The notes: generated from the letters alone by a model not told the origin. Positions 46,558-58,232 are shown, numbered from the stretch's first letter. The stretch is 64,000 nt of DNA from Candidatus Pantoea bituminis (GCF_018842675.1 NZ_JAGTWO010000003.1:1-64000), one strand, 5' to 3'. Program-made: numbers and translations.

Positions 46558-47016
46558 TCAGTATGAATGACTTCCGGCCAGATGACCTGCAGTTATAACC
46601 GGCACGATATCCTCAGGCTCTTCTGCCTGCTCCAGTTCGCGCAGAATACCGCAGTCCCGTGTTGCCCGATTGGCATTGCAGTGGCTCCGGAGCTCACAAA
46701 GTTGGTTTTCCAGCATATTCAGTTCACGGATGCGAGCCTGAACGTGGTTCAGATGTTCATTTATCAGGACATTGACCGAACCGCAGTCTGCATCAGGCTG
46801 GCTACGCGCCTGCAGCAGCACCCGGATTTCTTGATGGGTCATATCCAGCGCCCGACAGCGCCGGATAAACATCATCCTTTCCAGGTGCGCACTGTCATAA
46901 TGGCGATAGTTATTACCCTGGTCCCGCAACGCGGCCTGCAGCAGGCCCTCACGCTCGTAATAACGCACCGTTTCTACCGGACATCCAGCCAGCCGGGCCA
47001 GCTCGCCAATTTTCAT
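46558..47016 (-). CDS. cadR: Cd/Pb-responsive MerR-family activator
   Basis: 152 residues: MerR HTH MKIGELARLAGCPVETVRYY, dimer helix, and metal cysteines near DADCGSVN, CELRSHC and RDCGIL, matching CadR/PbrR. It is divergent from the P-type ATPase gene and should distort the shared promoter when bound to Cd(II)/Pb(II). Confidence 0.9.
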   Translation of the reverse strand: MKIGELARLAGCPVETVRYYEREGLLQAALRDQGNNYRHYDSAHLERMMFIRRCRALDMTHQEIRVLLQARSQPDADCGSVNVLINEHLNHVQARIRELNMLENQLCELRSHCNANRATRDCGILRELEQAEEPEDIVPVITAGHLAGSHSY

Positions 47017-47034
47017 AACTCACCTCATCTGATC

Positions 47035-47065
47035 TTGACCCTGTAGTTACATCAGGGTCTTTAAT
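47035..47065 (+). promoter_or_regulatory. MerR-type promoter of the cadmium ATPase gene
   Basis: -35 TTGACC and -10 TTTAAT are 19 bp apart, with the dyad ACCCTG/CAGGGT in the spacer, the signature over-long promoter of MerR-activated genes. Confidence 0.85.
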
Positions 47066-47095
47066 GCCAGTATACGTTATGAACGGGATAAAGAT

Positions 47096-49723
47096 ATGAG
47101 TGACTGCTGCAGTAATAAAAAATGTGGTTCTGCCGCAACCGGAGAGGAGGCGTCTGTTAAAAAAACGTTGCTGCCCCGGCAGAGGTATCCGGTAAAACGC
47201 CACAAAAAATGGCTGAAGCCACACCGGCCTGTTGCAGCACCGGCAGCTGCTGCTCACCGGACAGCCTGAGTCAGCCATCCGAACCGGTTACAGAGCATAC
47301 CCGCAACGATGAAGTTCAGACGCGTCTGCGCATCATGCAGATGGACTGCCCGACGGAGGAGACGCTCCTCCGAAAAAACTGGCAAAATTACCTGCCATCA
47401 GCAATCTTGACTTCAATCTGATGCAGAGGGTGCTCACCGTGACCCATACGCCGCAGGCGCTGGAGCCGGTTCTGCAGGCGGTGCGCTCGCTGGGTTTTGA
47501 CCCGGAACCGATTGATAAAGCAATGCAGCCTGAAGGCAGCTGCTGTTCAGGCCGTGAGGCGGAAAGCACCGGCGGTTCCTGCTGCGCGCCTGCCCCTGTC
47601 ACATTTGGTGAGCTGCAGACGCAGCAGGTGACCGCTGACGGGGTGCGTACCAGTATCAGGATCATGCAGATGGACTGCCCGGTAGAGGAGGGCATGATCC
47701 GTAAAAAGCTGGACGGCATGTCAGCCGTGAAGGAACTGGATTTCAATCTTATGCAGCGCGTACTGACGGTGGTTCACGCACCGGATGCGCTGGAGCCGGT
47801 TCTGGCCGCCATTCGTTCGCTGGGCTTTGAACCTGAACTTCCTGACAGCAATGGCCGGCACGCGGTCACTGAGGGAAAGAAAAACCCTGGTGGCCGCTGG
47901 CGCTTGCCGGTGTGGCGGCAATCGCCGCCGAAGCCATGCACTGGACGGGCATGCCGGAATGGCTGGAAGCGGCTCTTGCTCTGGCTGCCGTTGCGGCCTG
48001 TGGCGTGTCCACATACAAAAAAGGCTGGATTGCACTGCGCAACGGCAACCTGAATATCAACGCGCTGATGAGTATTGCCGTCACCGGGGCGCTGGCGCTC
48101 GGACAGTGGCCGGAAGCCGCCATGGTAATGGTGCTGTTCACGATTGCGGAACTGATTGAAGCGAAGTCTCTTGATCGCGCCCGCAATGCCATCGGCTCTC
48201 TGATGAAGCTGACGCCTGAAACGGCCACGGTTCAGCAGCCGGACGGCTCCTGGAAAGAAACTGAGGCCAGGTCTGTATCCATTAACAGCTTGGTCAGGGT
48301 AAAACCTGGCGAGCGTATCGCCCTCGACGGCACGGTGATCCGGGGCAGGACCGCCATTAATCAGGCACCCATTACCGGCGAAAGCCTGCCGGTGGATAAA
48401 GGGGAAGGCGACCCTGTCTTCGCCGGGACGGTCAACGGCTCCGGTGGCTTTGAGTACCGGGTAACGGCCGCTGCCGGAAATACCACGCTGGCGCGTATCA
48501 TTCATGCTGTGGCGGAAGCGCAGGGGGCAAAAGCCCCTACGCAGCGCTTTGTTGATCGCTTTGCGCAAATATATACCCCTGTGGTGTTTGCTATTGCTCT
48601 CGCAGTTGCCCTTCTCCCGCCGCTGATTGCAGGTGGAAGCTGGCAGGAATGGATTTACAAAGCGCTGGTGATGCTGGTTATCGCCTGCCCCTGTGCGCTG
48701 GTCATTTCCACGCCAGTGACCATTGTCAGCGGCCTGACGGCAGCAGCCCGCCGGGGGATATTGATCAAGGGCGGCGTTTATCTTGAAGAAGGCCGAAAGC
48801 TGAAGTGGCTGGCGCTCGACAAGACCGGCACACTGACGCACGGTAAGCCGGTACAGACGGATGCGATTATCTATACCGGTGTGTCAGAAGACGAGGGGCG
48901 CAGGCTGGCTGTGAGCCTGGCAGGTTACTCCGATCATCCGGTTTCGCAGGCTGTATCGGCGGCATCAGATGGCATTCAGCGTTATGAAGTAGAAAACTTT
49001 GAGGCTCTGCCGGGCCGTGGCGTGCGCGGCGTCATCAACGGTCAAACCTACAATCTGGGGAATCTGAGGCTGGCTGAAGAAACGTTGCGTTGCCCGGAAG
49101 CGGTCAGGGCTGCACTAACGGAACTGGAGGCCGGGGGTAAAACGGTCATCATGCTCTCTGACACTCATCAGGTGCTTGGGCTGTTTGCGGTGGCTGATAC
49201 GGTGAAGGAAAGCAGCCGCGAGGCTATAAGGCAGTTGCATAGTCTGGGTGTCAAAACGCTCATGCTGACCGGAGACAATGCGCACACGGCGCTGGCCATT
49301 GCCGGTCAGGTTGGTATCGATGAGGCGCGTGGGGATCAACTGCCGGAAGATAAACTGCGTGCCGTGGAAACATTTACGGCGCAGGGCACGACCGGCATGG
49401 TGGGCGACGGCATCAATGATGCACCGGCGCTGGCCCGCGCCGATATCGGCTTTGCCATGGGCGCAATGGGCACGGATACCGCCATCGAGACTGCCGATGT
49501 GGCCCTCATGGACGATGATTTGCGTAAAATTCCGGCTTTTGTCCGGCTCTCCAGGCAGACGTATAATGTTCTGGTTCAGAATATCGTTATGGCTATTGGG
49601 ATCAAGGCAGTTTTTCTGGCCCTGACCATTGCCGGTATGGGGACCATGTGGATGGCCGTATTCGCGGATGTGGGTGCAAGCCTGCTTGTTGTGGCAAACG
49701 GGCTACGCCTGTTGCGTAAGTAG
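47096..49723 (+). CDS. cadA: Cd/Zn/Pb-exporting P1B ATPase, three frameshifts
   Basis: Cys-rich N-terminus (DCCSNKKC, CCSTGSCC, CCSGREAESTGGSCC), two tandem HMA-like domains each starting MQMDCP, then the pump core: VIACPCALVISTP (CPC), ALDKTGTLTHGKP (phosphorylated Asp), HP motif in YSDHPVSQAV, MVGDGINDAPAL. Runs A6 (about 47163), A6 (about 47377) and CCC (about 47889) each lack one base; corrected length is about 876 residues. It exports soft divalent cations to the periplasm. Confidence 0.92.
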
Positions 49724-49762
49724 TCGGTATGGTTCCGTCCTGCCCGTAATCATGCCGCAGTC

Positions 49763-49820
49763 CAGAGCCCTCGCCACCTGAACAGTTTACAGGGCTCGTT
49801 CAGGTGGCCCTGTCTTTTGT
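49763..49820 (+). terminator. Terminator with interleaved repeats after cadA
   Basis: GCCACCTGAAC (49773-49783) pairs with GTTCAGGTGGC (49798-49808), followed by CCTGTCTTTTG. GAGCCCT (49765-49771) pairs with AGGGCTC (49791-49797) across it, so the two stems interleave. Confidence 0.75.
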
Positions 49821-49945
49821 TGCGCATCATCTGCTCCTACTGCGTTTTTCCCGCAAAGGGTCAGGCAGGGCTGGCGACGTCAATTTTCTGCTTTCTGGCG
49901 CATGAAGTAGCTGTCCCTTGCTTCGTACCGCGGATGACAGCAAAG

Positions 49946-50272
49946 TCATGCAGCCATATTTCTGCACTCCTGAGCACAATGGTGGCATGCTTCTGCGCAT
50001 TTTTTACAGTGTTCGTGCTCATGCCGGGCGCACTCATCCCCGCATTTCTGGCAGGCTTCAGCGCAGATCCTGCAGATTTCTGTAGCAAACTCACTGTCAA
50101 GCGTCATTAATTTTGCCGCCATCCTGCAGATACTTGCGCACTGCATGTCCTGCCTTATGCATTCACGCATCATCCCGAGCTGAGGCTCCTTCAGGCACGA
50201 CGCGGCACAGTAATCACAGGTTGCGGCACAGATGTAGCAGGCTTCAATGCAGTTGCGATAATGCTCTGACAT
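49946..50272 (-). CDS. Four-helix-bundle copper-storage (Csp-like) protein
   Basis: 108 residues with 17 or so cysteines in helical spacing (CIEACYICAATCDYCAASC, ICRICAEACQKCGDECARHE, CKKCAEACHHCAQEC). The pattern lines the core of Csp bundles that bind many Cu(I). No signal peptide, so it is cytosolic. Start at 50272. Adjacent to the copper operon, it fits intracellular copper buffering. Confidence 0.9.
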   Translation of the reverse strand: MSEHYRNCIEACYICAATCDYCAASCLKEPQLGMMRECIRQDMQCASICRMAAKLMTLDSEFATEICRICAEACQKCGDECARHEHEHCKKCAEACHHCAQECRNMAA

Positions 50273-50401
50273 ATTGTCCTCTCTCACTCGGCTTGTTTGC
50301 GAATAAGTGTTAAGCCTGGAACAAAATCATTATTGTCGCAAAGATACCGCTGTATTCAGCACGGCTGGCAGTTTAACAAGGCGGAAAGCAGGAAAGGTGG
50401 T

Positions 50402-50430
50402 AAAAAAGAGCCCGTCGCAGCAAGACGGGC
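50402..50430 (-). terminator. Terminator of the small periplasmic gene
   Basis: GCCCGTC/GACGGGC stem (50410-50430); on the minus strand it is followed by TCTTTTTTACC. Confidence 0.8.
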
Positions 50431-50563
50431 CGGCTTACGTAAGCCTTGAAAGAAGATTTACCGGAAAAAGCATTAATGATGAGGGTAAAACACAACCACA
50501 TCCCGGATCAGTAACAGAAACGGACAGAAAATACCGGGCGAACCTTCTGTCCGGTGCGACCCG

Positions 50564-50794
50564 TTATTTTTCCTGCTGCATCATCCTGCGGTGCATATCA
50601 ATGATGCTCTGATGTGCTGCAGAATTTGCATTATCCATACTCTGGTGCGCCAGGATGGCACGCTCATGATCATTCATCATGGCAGCAGCGTTGTTAGTTA
50701 CCTGACCGTCCGGCTCTGAAACAGGATGCGGCTGTGCCCATACTGATGAGGCGGAAAACAGGGCCAGAAGAGAAACAAACATTAATTTTTTCAT
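50564..50794 (-). CDS. Small periplasmic Met/His-rich protein of the copper cluster
   Basis: 76 residues, signal peptide MKKLMFVSLLALFSASSVWA, then a short Met- and His-containing helix (MMNDHERAILAHQSMDN ... MHRRMMQQEK). Divergent from copA with a copper box between. Probably a copper-induced periplasmic binder; no established family name comes to mind. Confidence 0.7.
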   Translation of the reverse strand: MKKLMFVSLLALFSASSVWAQPHPVSEPDGQVTNNAAAMMNDHERAILAHQSMDNANSAAHQSIIDMHRRMMQQEK

Positions 50795-50930
50795 GTCGGC
50801 TGTCCTTACGAGTAAAAGTTAAATAATGGCGGGCCGGACGCTCTCCGGCTTCAGTCATTTTTATCGTACAGGAGAAAAATGCTTCCGATCGAAAATGACA
50901 GAAATGTAATGTAAAAACAGTAAGTTCCAA

Positions 50931-50948
50931 CATTACACAATTGTAATC
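50931..50948. promoter_or_regulatory. Copper box (PcoR/CusR-type operator)
   Basis: ATTACA-CAAT-TGTAAT perfect 6-bp dyad between the divergent small gene and copA. A half-similar AATGTAATG lies about 25 bp away. Confidence 0.7.
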
Positions 50949-51079
50949 ATGCCCGTCTTTCAGCTGTGATAGCTTTCCGGTAACAAAAAATAAACTTCCT
51001 GAACGGTAAGCACGGCTTGTGCTTGCGGAGCGGAGAGATTTTTCTCCCGGGATACTGTGAATTTTGCCGGAGCTCAGTC

Positions 51080-52900
51080 ATGGAACTTAAAAGTTCACGA
51101 CGTAATTTTATTAAAGGGATAACCGCCGCCGGTCTCGTGGGCGGCCTGGGGCTGAGAACGTTTGATGCGCTCTCGGCGGTAAGCCTGATGCAGTCCCGCA
51201 CGCTGACCGGGACCGACTTTGATCTGTTTATCGGCGAAACGCCACTGAATATCACCGGTACGACCCGTTATGCAAAAACCATAAATGCGGGACTTCCGGG
51301 GCCGCTGCTGCGCTGGAAAGAAGGCGACACTGTCACGTTAAGGGTAAAAAACCGCCTGTCAGAGCCGACCTCTGTTCACTGGCATGGCATTATCCTGCCG
51401 GCAAATATGGATGGCGTACCGGGTCTCAGTTTTCACGGTATCGAACCGGACGACACGTATGTTTACTCCTTTAAAATAAAGCAGAACGGAACTTACTGGT
51501 ATCACAGCCATTCCGGTCTGCAGGAGCAGGAAGGAGTATACGGTCCGATTATTATCGATGCCGCTGAACCTGAGCCGTTTCAGTGGGACAGCGAGCAGGT
51601 TGTGCTGCTGACCGACTGGTCTGATGAAAAAGCCGCAGACATTCTCGCAAAACTGAAAAAGCAGTCAGATTATTACAACTTCGCTAAACCCACCGCTACC
51701 GACTTTTTCCGTGATGCGCGGGAGAAAGGCCTCGCGAATACGCTGGCTGACCGGAAAATGTGGGCTGAAATGAAGATGAACCCGACAGATCTGGCCGACG
51801 TCAGTGGTTTCACATACACCTACCTGATGAACGGACAGGGACCCGGTAAAAACTGGACCGGTCTGTTCCGTAAAGGCGAGAAAGTACGCCTGCGCTTCAT
51901 TAACGGCTCGGCCATGTCTTATTTTGACGTTCGTATTCCCGGCCTGAAAATGACGGTCGTGGCTGCAGACGGACAGTATGTCACCCCCGTGTCCGTTGAT
52001 GAGTTCCGTATCGCCGTTGCCGAAACTTTCGATGTGATCGTAGAGCCGACTGATGATGCTTACACTATTTTTGCTCAGTCTATGGACCGCAGCGGCTATG
52101 CACGTGGCACGCTTGCCGTCCGGGAGGGGCTGTCAGCAACGGTTCCGAAACCCGATCCGCGTCCCTGGCTGACCATGGATGATATGGGTATGGGCGGGAT
52201 GGATCATGGCAGCATGGGCGGGATGGATCACAGTCAGATGCAGGGCATGAACGGCGGCGATATGCTGAGTATGGATGGTTCAGATATACCAGCCCCTCCA
52301 GCAGACAGCATGGCGGGAATGGATCACAGCGCCATGAGCGGTATGGATCACGCAAGCATGGCTGGCATGAGTGACATGCAAAAACATCCGGCTTCCGAAA
52401 CGAATAACCCTCTGGTCGATATGCAGGCAATGATGCCGGCAGCAAAATTAAATGACCCGGGCATCGGCCTGCGTAATAACGGCAGAAAAGTTCTGACTTA
52501 TGCCGACCTGAAAAGTACGTTTGAGGATCCGGACGGCCGTGAACCCTCCCGTACCATCGAACTGCACCTTACGGGCCATATGGAAAAGTTTGCCTGGTCT
52601 TTCAACGGCATCAAATTCTCAGATTCAGAACCGGTTACGCTCCGCTACGGTGAACGCGTTCGTATCGTACTGGTCAACGACACCATGATGACGCACCCCA
52701 TTCATCTTCACGGTATGTGGAGTGATCTTGAAGACGAGGATGGCAACTTCCAGGTACGTAAACATACCATTGATATGCCTCCGGGAACCCGCCGCAGCTA
52801 TCGCGTCACGGCTGACGCACTCGGGCGGTGGGCCTATCACTGCCATCTTCTTTTCCATATGGAAACGGGCATGTTTCGTGAAGTCCGGGTCATTGAATGA
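51080..52900 (+). CDS. pcoA: Periplasmic multicopper oxidase PcoA/CopA
   Basis: 606 residues from ATG at 51080. Tat signal [14 protein letters not shown]. Copper ligands are in [33 protein letters not shown] and [13 protein letters not shown]. The Met-rich insert ([20 protein letters not shown] type repeats, about 370-450) binds Cu(I). It oxidises Cu(I) in the periplasm. First gene of pcoABCDRS. Confidence 0.95.
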   Translation: MELKSSRRNFIKGITAAGLVGGLGLRTFDALSAVSLMQSRTLTGTDFDLFIGETPLNITGTTRYAKTINAGLPGPLLRWKEGDTVTLRVKNRLSEPTSVHWHGIILPANMDGVPGLSFHGIEPDDTYVYSFKIKQNGTYWYHSHSGLQEQEGVYGPIIIDAAEPEPFQWDSEQVVLLTDWSDEKAADILAKLKKQSDYYNFAKPTATDFFRDAREKGLANTLADRKMWAEMKMNPTDLADVSGFTYTYLMNGQGPGKNWTGLFRKGEKVRLRFINGSAMSYFDVRIPGLKMTVVAADGQYVTPVSVDEFRIAVAETFDVIVEPTDDAYTIFAQSMDRSGYARGTLAVREGLSATVPKPDPRPWLTMDDMGMGGMDHGSMGGMDHSQMQGMNGGDMLSMDGSDIPAPPADSMAGMDHSAMSGMDHASMAGMSDMQKHPASETNNPLVDMQAMMPAAKLNDPGIGLRNNGRKVLTYADLKSTFEDPDGREPSRTIELHLTGHMEKFAWSFNGIKFSDSEPVTLRYGERVRIVLVNDTMMTHPIHLHGMWSDLEDEDGNFQVRKHTIDMPPGTRRSYRVTADALGRWAYHCHLLFHMETGMFREVRVIE

Positions 52901-52934
52901 GGTACTGCTGATGTCAGTTTCAGGGTGGAGTGAT

Positions 52935-53843
52935 ATGAAAAAGAATGTGTCGCGTTCTGCGGCAGGATTACTGGTTTGGTCTGCACTTGCCGGAACGACG
53001 TTTACACCCGTCTATGCCGCGCCAGCGCATAACATGCAGCAGCATGATATGTCAGGGATGGAGCATTCTGCTATGGGCGGGATGGAGCCGATGGATGGTA
53101 TGGAGTCCATGCAACCCGCTGCGTCAGCAGAAAGCAGAACGCCCATCCCGCCGGTTACCGAGGCTGACCGTAAGGCGGCATTTCCGGATGTCCACGGTCA
53201 TAAAGTTCATGACAGCAGCGTGAATTACTTTCTGCTTGCCGATCAGCTGGAATGGCAGAAAAACAACGATCCTGGCGGATTCAGCTGGGATGTGAGCGGC
53301 TGGATTGGGGGTGACATTGACCGGCTCTGGATGCGCAGCGAAGGCGAAACCAGCGACGGTAAAGCTGAATCCGCAGAAGTGCAGGCACTGTGGGGACATG
53401 CCATTACGCCCTGGTGGGACGTGGTTGCCGGGGCCCGACAGGATTTCCGGCCCGGAAAGCCCCAGACCTGGCTTGCCGCCGGCCTGCAGGGAATGGCCCT
53501 TTACAATTTTGAAACCGAGCTGACAGCGTTTGCCGGCGAGAAGGGGCGAACTGCGCTGAGGCTGGAGGCGGATTACGATGTGCTGCTGACCAACCGTCTG
53601 ATCCTGCAGCCTTCCTTTGAAGCCAATCTTTACGGGAAAGATGATGAAGCGCGTGAAACCGGTAAGGGACTGTCCAGTACGGAACTTTCACTGCGCCTTC
53701 GCTACGAGGTGAAACGTGAGTTTGCTCCATACGTCGGGGTTTCCTGGAGCCAGCTTTACGGTAATACCGCCGATATGGCTGCCCGTGAAGGAGAAAAAGA
53801 TAACGAAGTGCGTTTCCTTCTCGGGGCACGCATGTGGTTCTGA
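52935..53843 (+). CDS. pcoB: Outer-membrane copper-resistance protein PcoB/CopB
   Basis: 302 residues from ATG at 52935 (GGAG 5 bases upstream; an upstream in-frame ATG at 52911 is less likely). Signal peptide, then a Met/His-rich stretch ([20 protein letters not shown]) and a beta-barrel ending in aromatic ...ARMWF. It works with PcoA at the outer membrane. Confidence 0.93.
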   Translation: MKKNVSRSAAGLLVWSALAGTTFTPVYAAPAHNMQQHDMSGMEHSAMGGMEPMDGMESMQPAASAESRTPIPPVTEADRKAAFPDVHGHKVHDSSVNYFLLADQLEWQKNNDPGGFSWDVSGWIGGDIDRLWMRSEGETSDGKAESAEVQALWGHAITPWWDVVAGARQDFRPGKPQTWLAAGLQGMALYNFETELTAFAGEKGRTALRLEADYDVLLTNRLILQPSFEANLYGKDDEARETGKGLSSTELSLRLRYEVKREFAPYVGVSWSQLYGNTADMAAREGEKDNEVRFLLGARMWF

Positions 53844-53874
53844 TGCAGTTAATTCAAACAAGACAGGTATTATA

Positions 53875-54255
53875 ATGAAACATTCATCTGCTAAGTATTT
53901 CATCGCTGTTGTGGCTTCTGTCACTGCTTTCGCTGTCCAGGCACATCCTGAACTGGCTTCATCAGTGCCTTCAGACAAGGCACAGGTTGCGGCTCCGTCA
54001 AAAGTAGAGCTTCACTTCACCGAAAATCTGGTGACCAAATTCTCTGGCGCACGTCTGATAATGACTGCCATGCCGGGCATGTCATCGCACGCGCCAATGC
54101 CTGTTGCAGCTAAAGTTGCAGCCGGCAGCGATCCCAAAACCATGATTATCACGCCGGCAAAACCGCTGCCCGCCGGGACTTATAAGGTGGAATGGCGTGC
54201 GGTGTCATCTGACACACATCCCCGTACCGGCAACTACAGTTTTAGCGTGAAGTAA
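53875..54255 (+). CDS. pcoC: Periplasmic copper carrier PcoC/CopC
   Basis: 126 residues: signal peptide to AVQA, mature HPELASSVPSDKAQ with the N-terminal His Cu(II) ligand, the Met loop MTAMPGMSSHAPM for Cu(I), and the closing DTHPRTGNYSFSVK. A cupredoxin-like chaperone, 4 bases before pcoD. Confidence 0.95.
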   Translation: MKHSSAKYFIAVVASVTAFAVQAHPELASSVPSDKAQVAAPSKVELHFTENLVTKFSGARLIMTAMPGMSSHAPMPVAAKVAAGSDPKTMIITPAKPLPAGTYKVEWRAVSSDTHPRTGNYSFSVK

Positions 54256-54259
54256 TGCT

Positions 54260-55189
54260 ATGAACGATCAGACTTTTATTGTCATCCGGTTTCTTCTTTA
54301 CCTTGATCTTATGGTTCTTTTTGGCCTGCCTTTATTTGAGCTTTATGCCCTGAAAGGCGTCTTAAAAAAACCGGTATCTTTGTTCAGCGTCTGGTCGTTC
54401 TTTTTCACGCTCATTTCTGCCGGGATTGTGTTGTCACTGGCAAACATGCTGCTGGTTGCCCAGTCTATGAGCGGCGTCAGCGACCCCGGTGAGCTGACTC
54501 TGCACATTATTGAAATGGTGGTCGGCGAGACCGCTGTTGGCATGAGCTGGGTTGTCCGGCTCGTTGCCCTGACTATCGCCTTTGTCGGGCTCGGTCTGCG
54601 GCTCAGGAATGCCGTACTTTCACGTTATGTTTTGATGCTGGCAGGCGGTACGGCGCTGGCGACCCTGGCGTGGGGGGCATGCAGCCATGAATGACGGTGT
54701 GAGCTATTACGTCCATCTGTTGAGCGATATTGTTCATCTTTCCGCAGCCGGTGCCTGGGTAGGTGCCCTGACGGCTTTTACCGTTCTGCTGAGTATAAAA
54801 AAGCCAGTAAAGCGGCTTATGCACTGCAGCTGTCCGGGGCATTAACGGGATTTGCCCGTGCCGGCACGGTTATTGTGATAAGCATCGTGATCACGGCAGT
54901 GGTTAATTTCGTGCTTATCACAGAAAAGCCACTGAGCACTTTGCCGGGAAGCGTTTACGGCCTGCTGCTGGTAATAAAGACCGCTCTGTTTTTTCTGATG
55001 TTATTGCTGGCTGCCGCCAACCGCTTCCGGCTTGCACCAAAGCTGGAAAATGCCCTGCTTCAGGGCCACTATAAGGCGGGTATTGCACTGATGCGTAAAA
55101 GCATTATTACAGAATTTACCGTAGCGGTACTGATACTGGCAATTGTTGCCTGGCTGGGCACCCTGTCGCCAGGAACCGGTATGGAGTAA
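54260..55189 (+). CDS. pcoD: Inner-membrane copper protein PcoD/CopD, two frameshifts
   Basis: About eight membrane helices: [60 protein letters not shown]. Frames break in a G6 run near 54674 (one G extra or two missing) and an A6 run near 54801 (one A missing). Corrected, about 309 residues. It is thought to pass copper into the cytosol with PcoC. Confidence 0.9.
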
Positions 55190-55215
55190 CAATTAACTGC
55201 AGGAAAAAACGCACC

Positions 55216-55894
55216 ATGACAACCATGCTGATTGTTGAGGATGAACTGAAGACCGGTACTTACCTGAAGCAGGGACTCCAGGAAGCAGGCTATGACGTGA
55301 CCCTGGTGAACGACGGGCGTCAGGGCCTGGAGCATATTCTGCGTCAGCATTATGACCTGATAATCCTGGACGTCATGCTGCCCTCAATGGACGGCTGGGA
55401 TATCCTGCAGCAGATGCGCATGGCACGCCACGAAGAGCCCGTCCTGTTCCTGACGGCCAGAGATAACGTCAGCGAAAAAATTAAAGGGCTCGATCTGGGC
55501 GCGGATGATTACCTGCTAAAACCTTTCGATTTTGCCGAGCTTCTGGCCCGCATCCGCACGCTGCTCAGGCGTAACCGTACACAGGCTTCAGGAAACCACA
55601 GCATTGCAGATCTGATCATGGACGCCTCCCGCCGGACCGTGAGCCGGTCGGGAAAAAATTCACCTGTCTACCAAAGAGTTTGTGCTGCTTGAGCTGTTGT
55701 TACAGCGAACCGGAGAGGTTTTGCCAAGAAACCTGCTTTCCTCCCTGGTCTGGAATATTAATTTTGAAAGCGATACCAATGTCATTGACGTTGCCGTCAG
55801 GCGGCTTCGCAGCAAGGTAGATGATGACTTTACGCCAAAGCTCATTCATACCGTGCGGGGCATCGGTTATGTTCTGGAGATACGTGAAGAGTGA
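55216..55894 (+). CDS. pcoR: Copper response regulator PcoR/CusR type, one frameshift
   Basis: Receiver domain with [20 protein letters not shown], phospho-Asp in [14 protein letters not shown] and Lys in [14 protein letters not shown]. The OmpR-type winged helix follows ([20 protein letters not shown] ... [13 protein letters not shown]). The break is in an A6 run near 55657 (one A extra or two missing). About 226 residues when repaired. It activates the copper box before pcoA. Confidence 0.93.
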
Positions 55895-57297
55895 AGCGTA
55901 ACTGGTCCCTGACTACACGGCTGAGCGTGATATTTGCCGGTGTAATGATGTCTGCCTGGCTTCTTTCCAGCGTCCTGCTTGTTGCTGCCCTGAGCAGCTA
56001 TTTTCGCCATCAGGATGCCGCACTGCTGACAGGAAAGCTTGAGCTGGCAACCGAACTACTGGAAAGTGAAGCTGATTCCGGGCAGCCAGACAGTGCTTCG
56101 CTTGCACGCAAGGTTGCCGATGCCATGGTAGGTCACAGCGGGTTGTATCTGTCGATTAAAACGTCGGATAACCGGTTACTTGCCGACTATTCCTCGCCCG
56201 GTTTTCCGCTTCCTTACGGACGTTTTGCCAGCGAAGCCGCATATCCGGATACGATGCAGACAGTAGAGGATGAAGGCTGGCGTTATAATGTTATTGTCAG
56301 AAAAATCAGTGCGCAGAAAACAGGCGGACAACATGATGTCCTGATAACAGCCGCTTATGATACCGGCTTTCATGATGAATTTATCAGCCAGCTTAAAAAA
56401 TGGCTGATCTGGTTCAACGGCGGGCTGATGTTCATTTCGGTATTACTGGGCTGGTTTGTCACAAGGATGGGTCTCAAGCCGCTGAATGAATTAAACCGTC
56501 TGGCCTCCGCTGTCACCATCAACAACCTCAGTAAACGTCTTCCTGCGCGCAATCTGCCGGCCGAGCTGATGGCTACCGTGGCTGAATTCAACAGCATGCT
56601 TGAAAGGCTGGAGAAATCCTTCAGGCGCCTTTCTGAGTTTTCATCGGACATTGCCCATGAGCTGCGTACCCCTGTCAGTAACCTGATGATGCAGACGCAG
56701 GTTGCCCTGTCCCGGGATCGGGATGCAGCCAGTTACCGGGAGGTACTTTTCTCTAATCTGGAAGAGCTGAGCCGGCTTGCAAGAATGAGCAGCGACATGC
56801 TTTTTCTGGCGAAGTCAGAAAATGGCCTGATGATACTGGAGAAGCAGAACGTCTCCTTGCACGAAGAACTCGAGGAACTGATTGATTTCTTTGAGCCTCT
56901 TGCTGGTGAAAATCATAAAACGCTGAAGCTTAAAGGTGATGCTCTCGTCAGAGGCGATCGCCTGATGCTGCGTCGTGCGCTGAGTAATCTGATCACCAAC
57001 GCCATAAAATATTCTCTGCCGGGCTCTGCCATATCCGTATCAGCAGAGCATAACTCGGACAGGGCCTTTGTACATATTTCCAATCACACAGAAGATATTG
57101 CACCGGAAAGTCTGGGCCGACTGTTTGACCGTTTTTACCGGGGTGATGCATCCAGGCAGCATAATACGGATGGCGCGGGACTCGGTCTTTCTATTACGCG
57201 GTCCATTTTGCTGGCCCATGAAGGCGATCTGCAGGTAGCCGTGAATGATAATGTCATTACGTTCACGGCCATCATGCCGGCAACAGAGGGACCGTAA
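55891..57297 (+). CDS. pcoS: Copper-sensing histidine kinase PcoS/CusS
   Basis: 468 residues, intact. Two membrane helices around a periplasmic sensor, HAMP, the H-box [20 protein letters not shown] and ATPase boxes [14 protein letters not shown] and [14 protein letters not shown]. It starts by ATGA-type overlap with pcoR. It senses periplasmic Cu(I)/Ag(I). Confidence 0.95.
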   Translation: MKRNWSLTTRLSVIFAGVMMSAWLLSSVLLVAALSSYFRHQDAALLTGKLELATELLESEADSGQPDSASLARKVADAMVGHSGLYLSIKTSDNRLLADYSSPGFPLPYGRFASEAAYPDTMQTVEDEGWRYNVIVRKISAQKTGGQHDVLITAAYDTGFHDEFISQLKKWLIWFNGGLMFISVLLGWFVTRMGLKPLNELNRLASAVTINNLSKRLPARNLPAELMATVAEFNSMLERLEKSFRRLSEFSSDIAHELRTPVSNLMMQTQVALSRDRDAASYREVLFSNLEELSRLARMSSDMLFLAKSENGLMILEKQNVSLHEELEELIDFFEPLAGENHKTLKLKGDALVRGDRLMLRRALSNLITNAIKYSLPGSAISVSAEHNSDRAFVHISNHTEDIAPESLGRLFDRFYRGDASRQHNTDGAGLGLSITRSILLAHEGDLQVAVNDNVITFTAIMPATEGP

Positions 57298-57424
57298 TAA
57301 CAAAACTTTCCGGGCTAAAATTTCATGATTTGAACTGCTCTGTATCAAGGTTATGTTCCCGGACATATGAAAGGATGCCCGGGAAAACCTGAAGTAAATA
57401 TCTTACCTATAAAGGAGTTACCTT

Positions 57425-57774
57425 ATGAAAAAACCGCATATGATTCTTGCCTCCCTGCTGCTTGTCCTGCCGGCTGCGGTTATGGCTCAGCAACCGGCCT
57501 CAAAAATGACGCATGAGATGAGCATGTCTCCGGCCTCAAAAGAGTACATGTCAGGTATGCAAAAGATGCACAGTAGCATGATGAATGCCCTGAAGGAGCA
57601 GGACGCTGACAGGGCGTTTGCCAAAGGCATGATCGAGCATCACAGGGGGCGATTGCCATGGCTGAAACGGAGCTGAAATACGGGAAAGATCCGGAAATGA
57701 AGAAGATGGCAGAAGATGTCATCAAGGCGCAGAAAAGTGAAATAGAGCACATGGAAGCGTGGCTGAAAAAATAA
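57425..57774 (+). CDS. CopM-like DUF305 periplasmic metallochaperone, one frameshift
   Basis: Signal peptide MKKPHMILASLLLVLPAAVMA, then Met-rich KMTHEMSMSPASKEYMSGMQ and the DUF305 motif KGMIEHHRG. A G5 run near 57645 lacks one G; restored, AIAMAETELKYGKDPEMKKM ends at 57774, about 116 residues. It occupies the place of pcoE. AAAGGAG precedes the ATG. Confidence 0.88.
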
Positions 57775-58232
57775 CGGTCATCCGGCTTTATAAATGCTCT
57801 GAAGGGTTCTGCCCAAAGAACCCTTCAGTAAGCTTACATCCATTATACGCTCAGCTAAACCGGTTTAATTTTCCAGCGTCATCATGCAGATATATCTGAC
57901 ACCACTACGTTAAAGCCTGATTATCACCAACTGATATTAAGGGATAACCGTGTTTAAATAATCGTACCTCAATCAACTAATTTCATATTTTATTTTAACC
58001 TAATTAAATGGAATCTTGTTTTTAATATTATCAAAGACATAAAACACAAATAAAAAAACGAGATGTTTTTGAGTGAATTCAACCGGTTAATATTGCAGTT
58101 GTTATCATTTTATTATGACATTTGAGTATACCCTAATGTCATAGGCTAAAAAGGTATAGAATTTCCCATATGTCATAACCTAAATGTCATGTATGGTAAT
58201 GTCATCACCTATGTGTCACTACCGGTTATAAA
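57775..58232. promoter_or_regulatory. AT-rich interval with TGTCAY boxes (probable res site)
   Basis: From about 58114 to 58220 the box TGTCAT/TGTCAC occurs six times, partly as inverted pairs (TATGACATTTG, AATGTCATAGG, ATATGTCATAAC, AAATGTCATGTA, TAATGTCATCAC, ATGTGTCACT). It lies directly before the resolvase gene. Upstream of 58100 nothing else was recognised. Confidence 0.55.

Noticed and set aside
47774..48841. 355-codon minus-strand frame
   Set aside because: Antisense to the cadA P-type ATPase; its sequence is the Arg/Gln/His-rich shadow typical of GC-rich genes.
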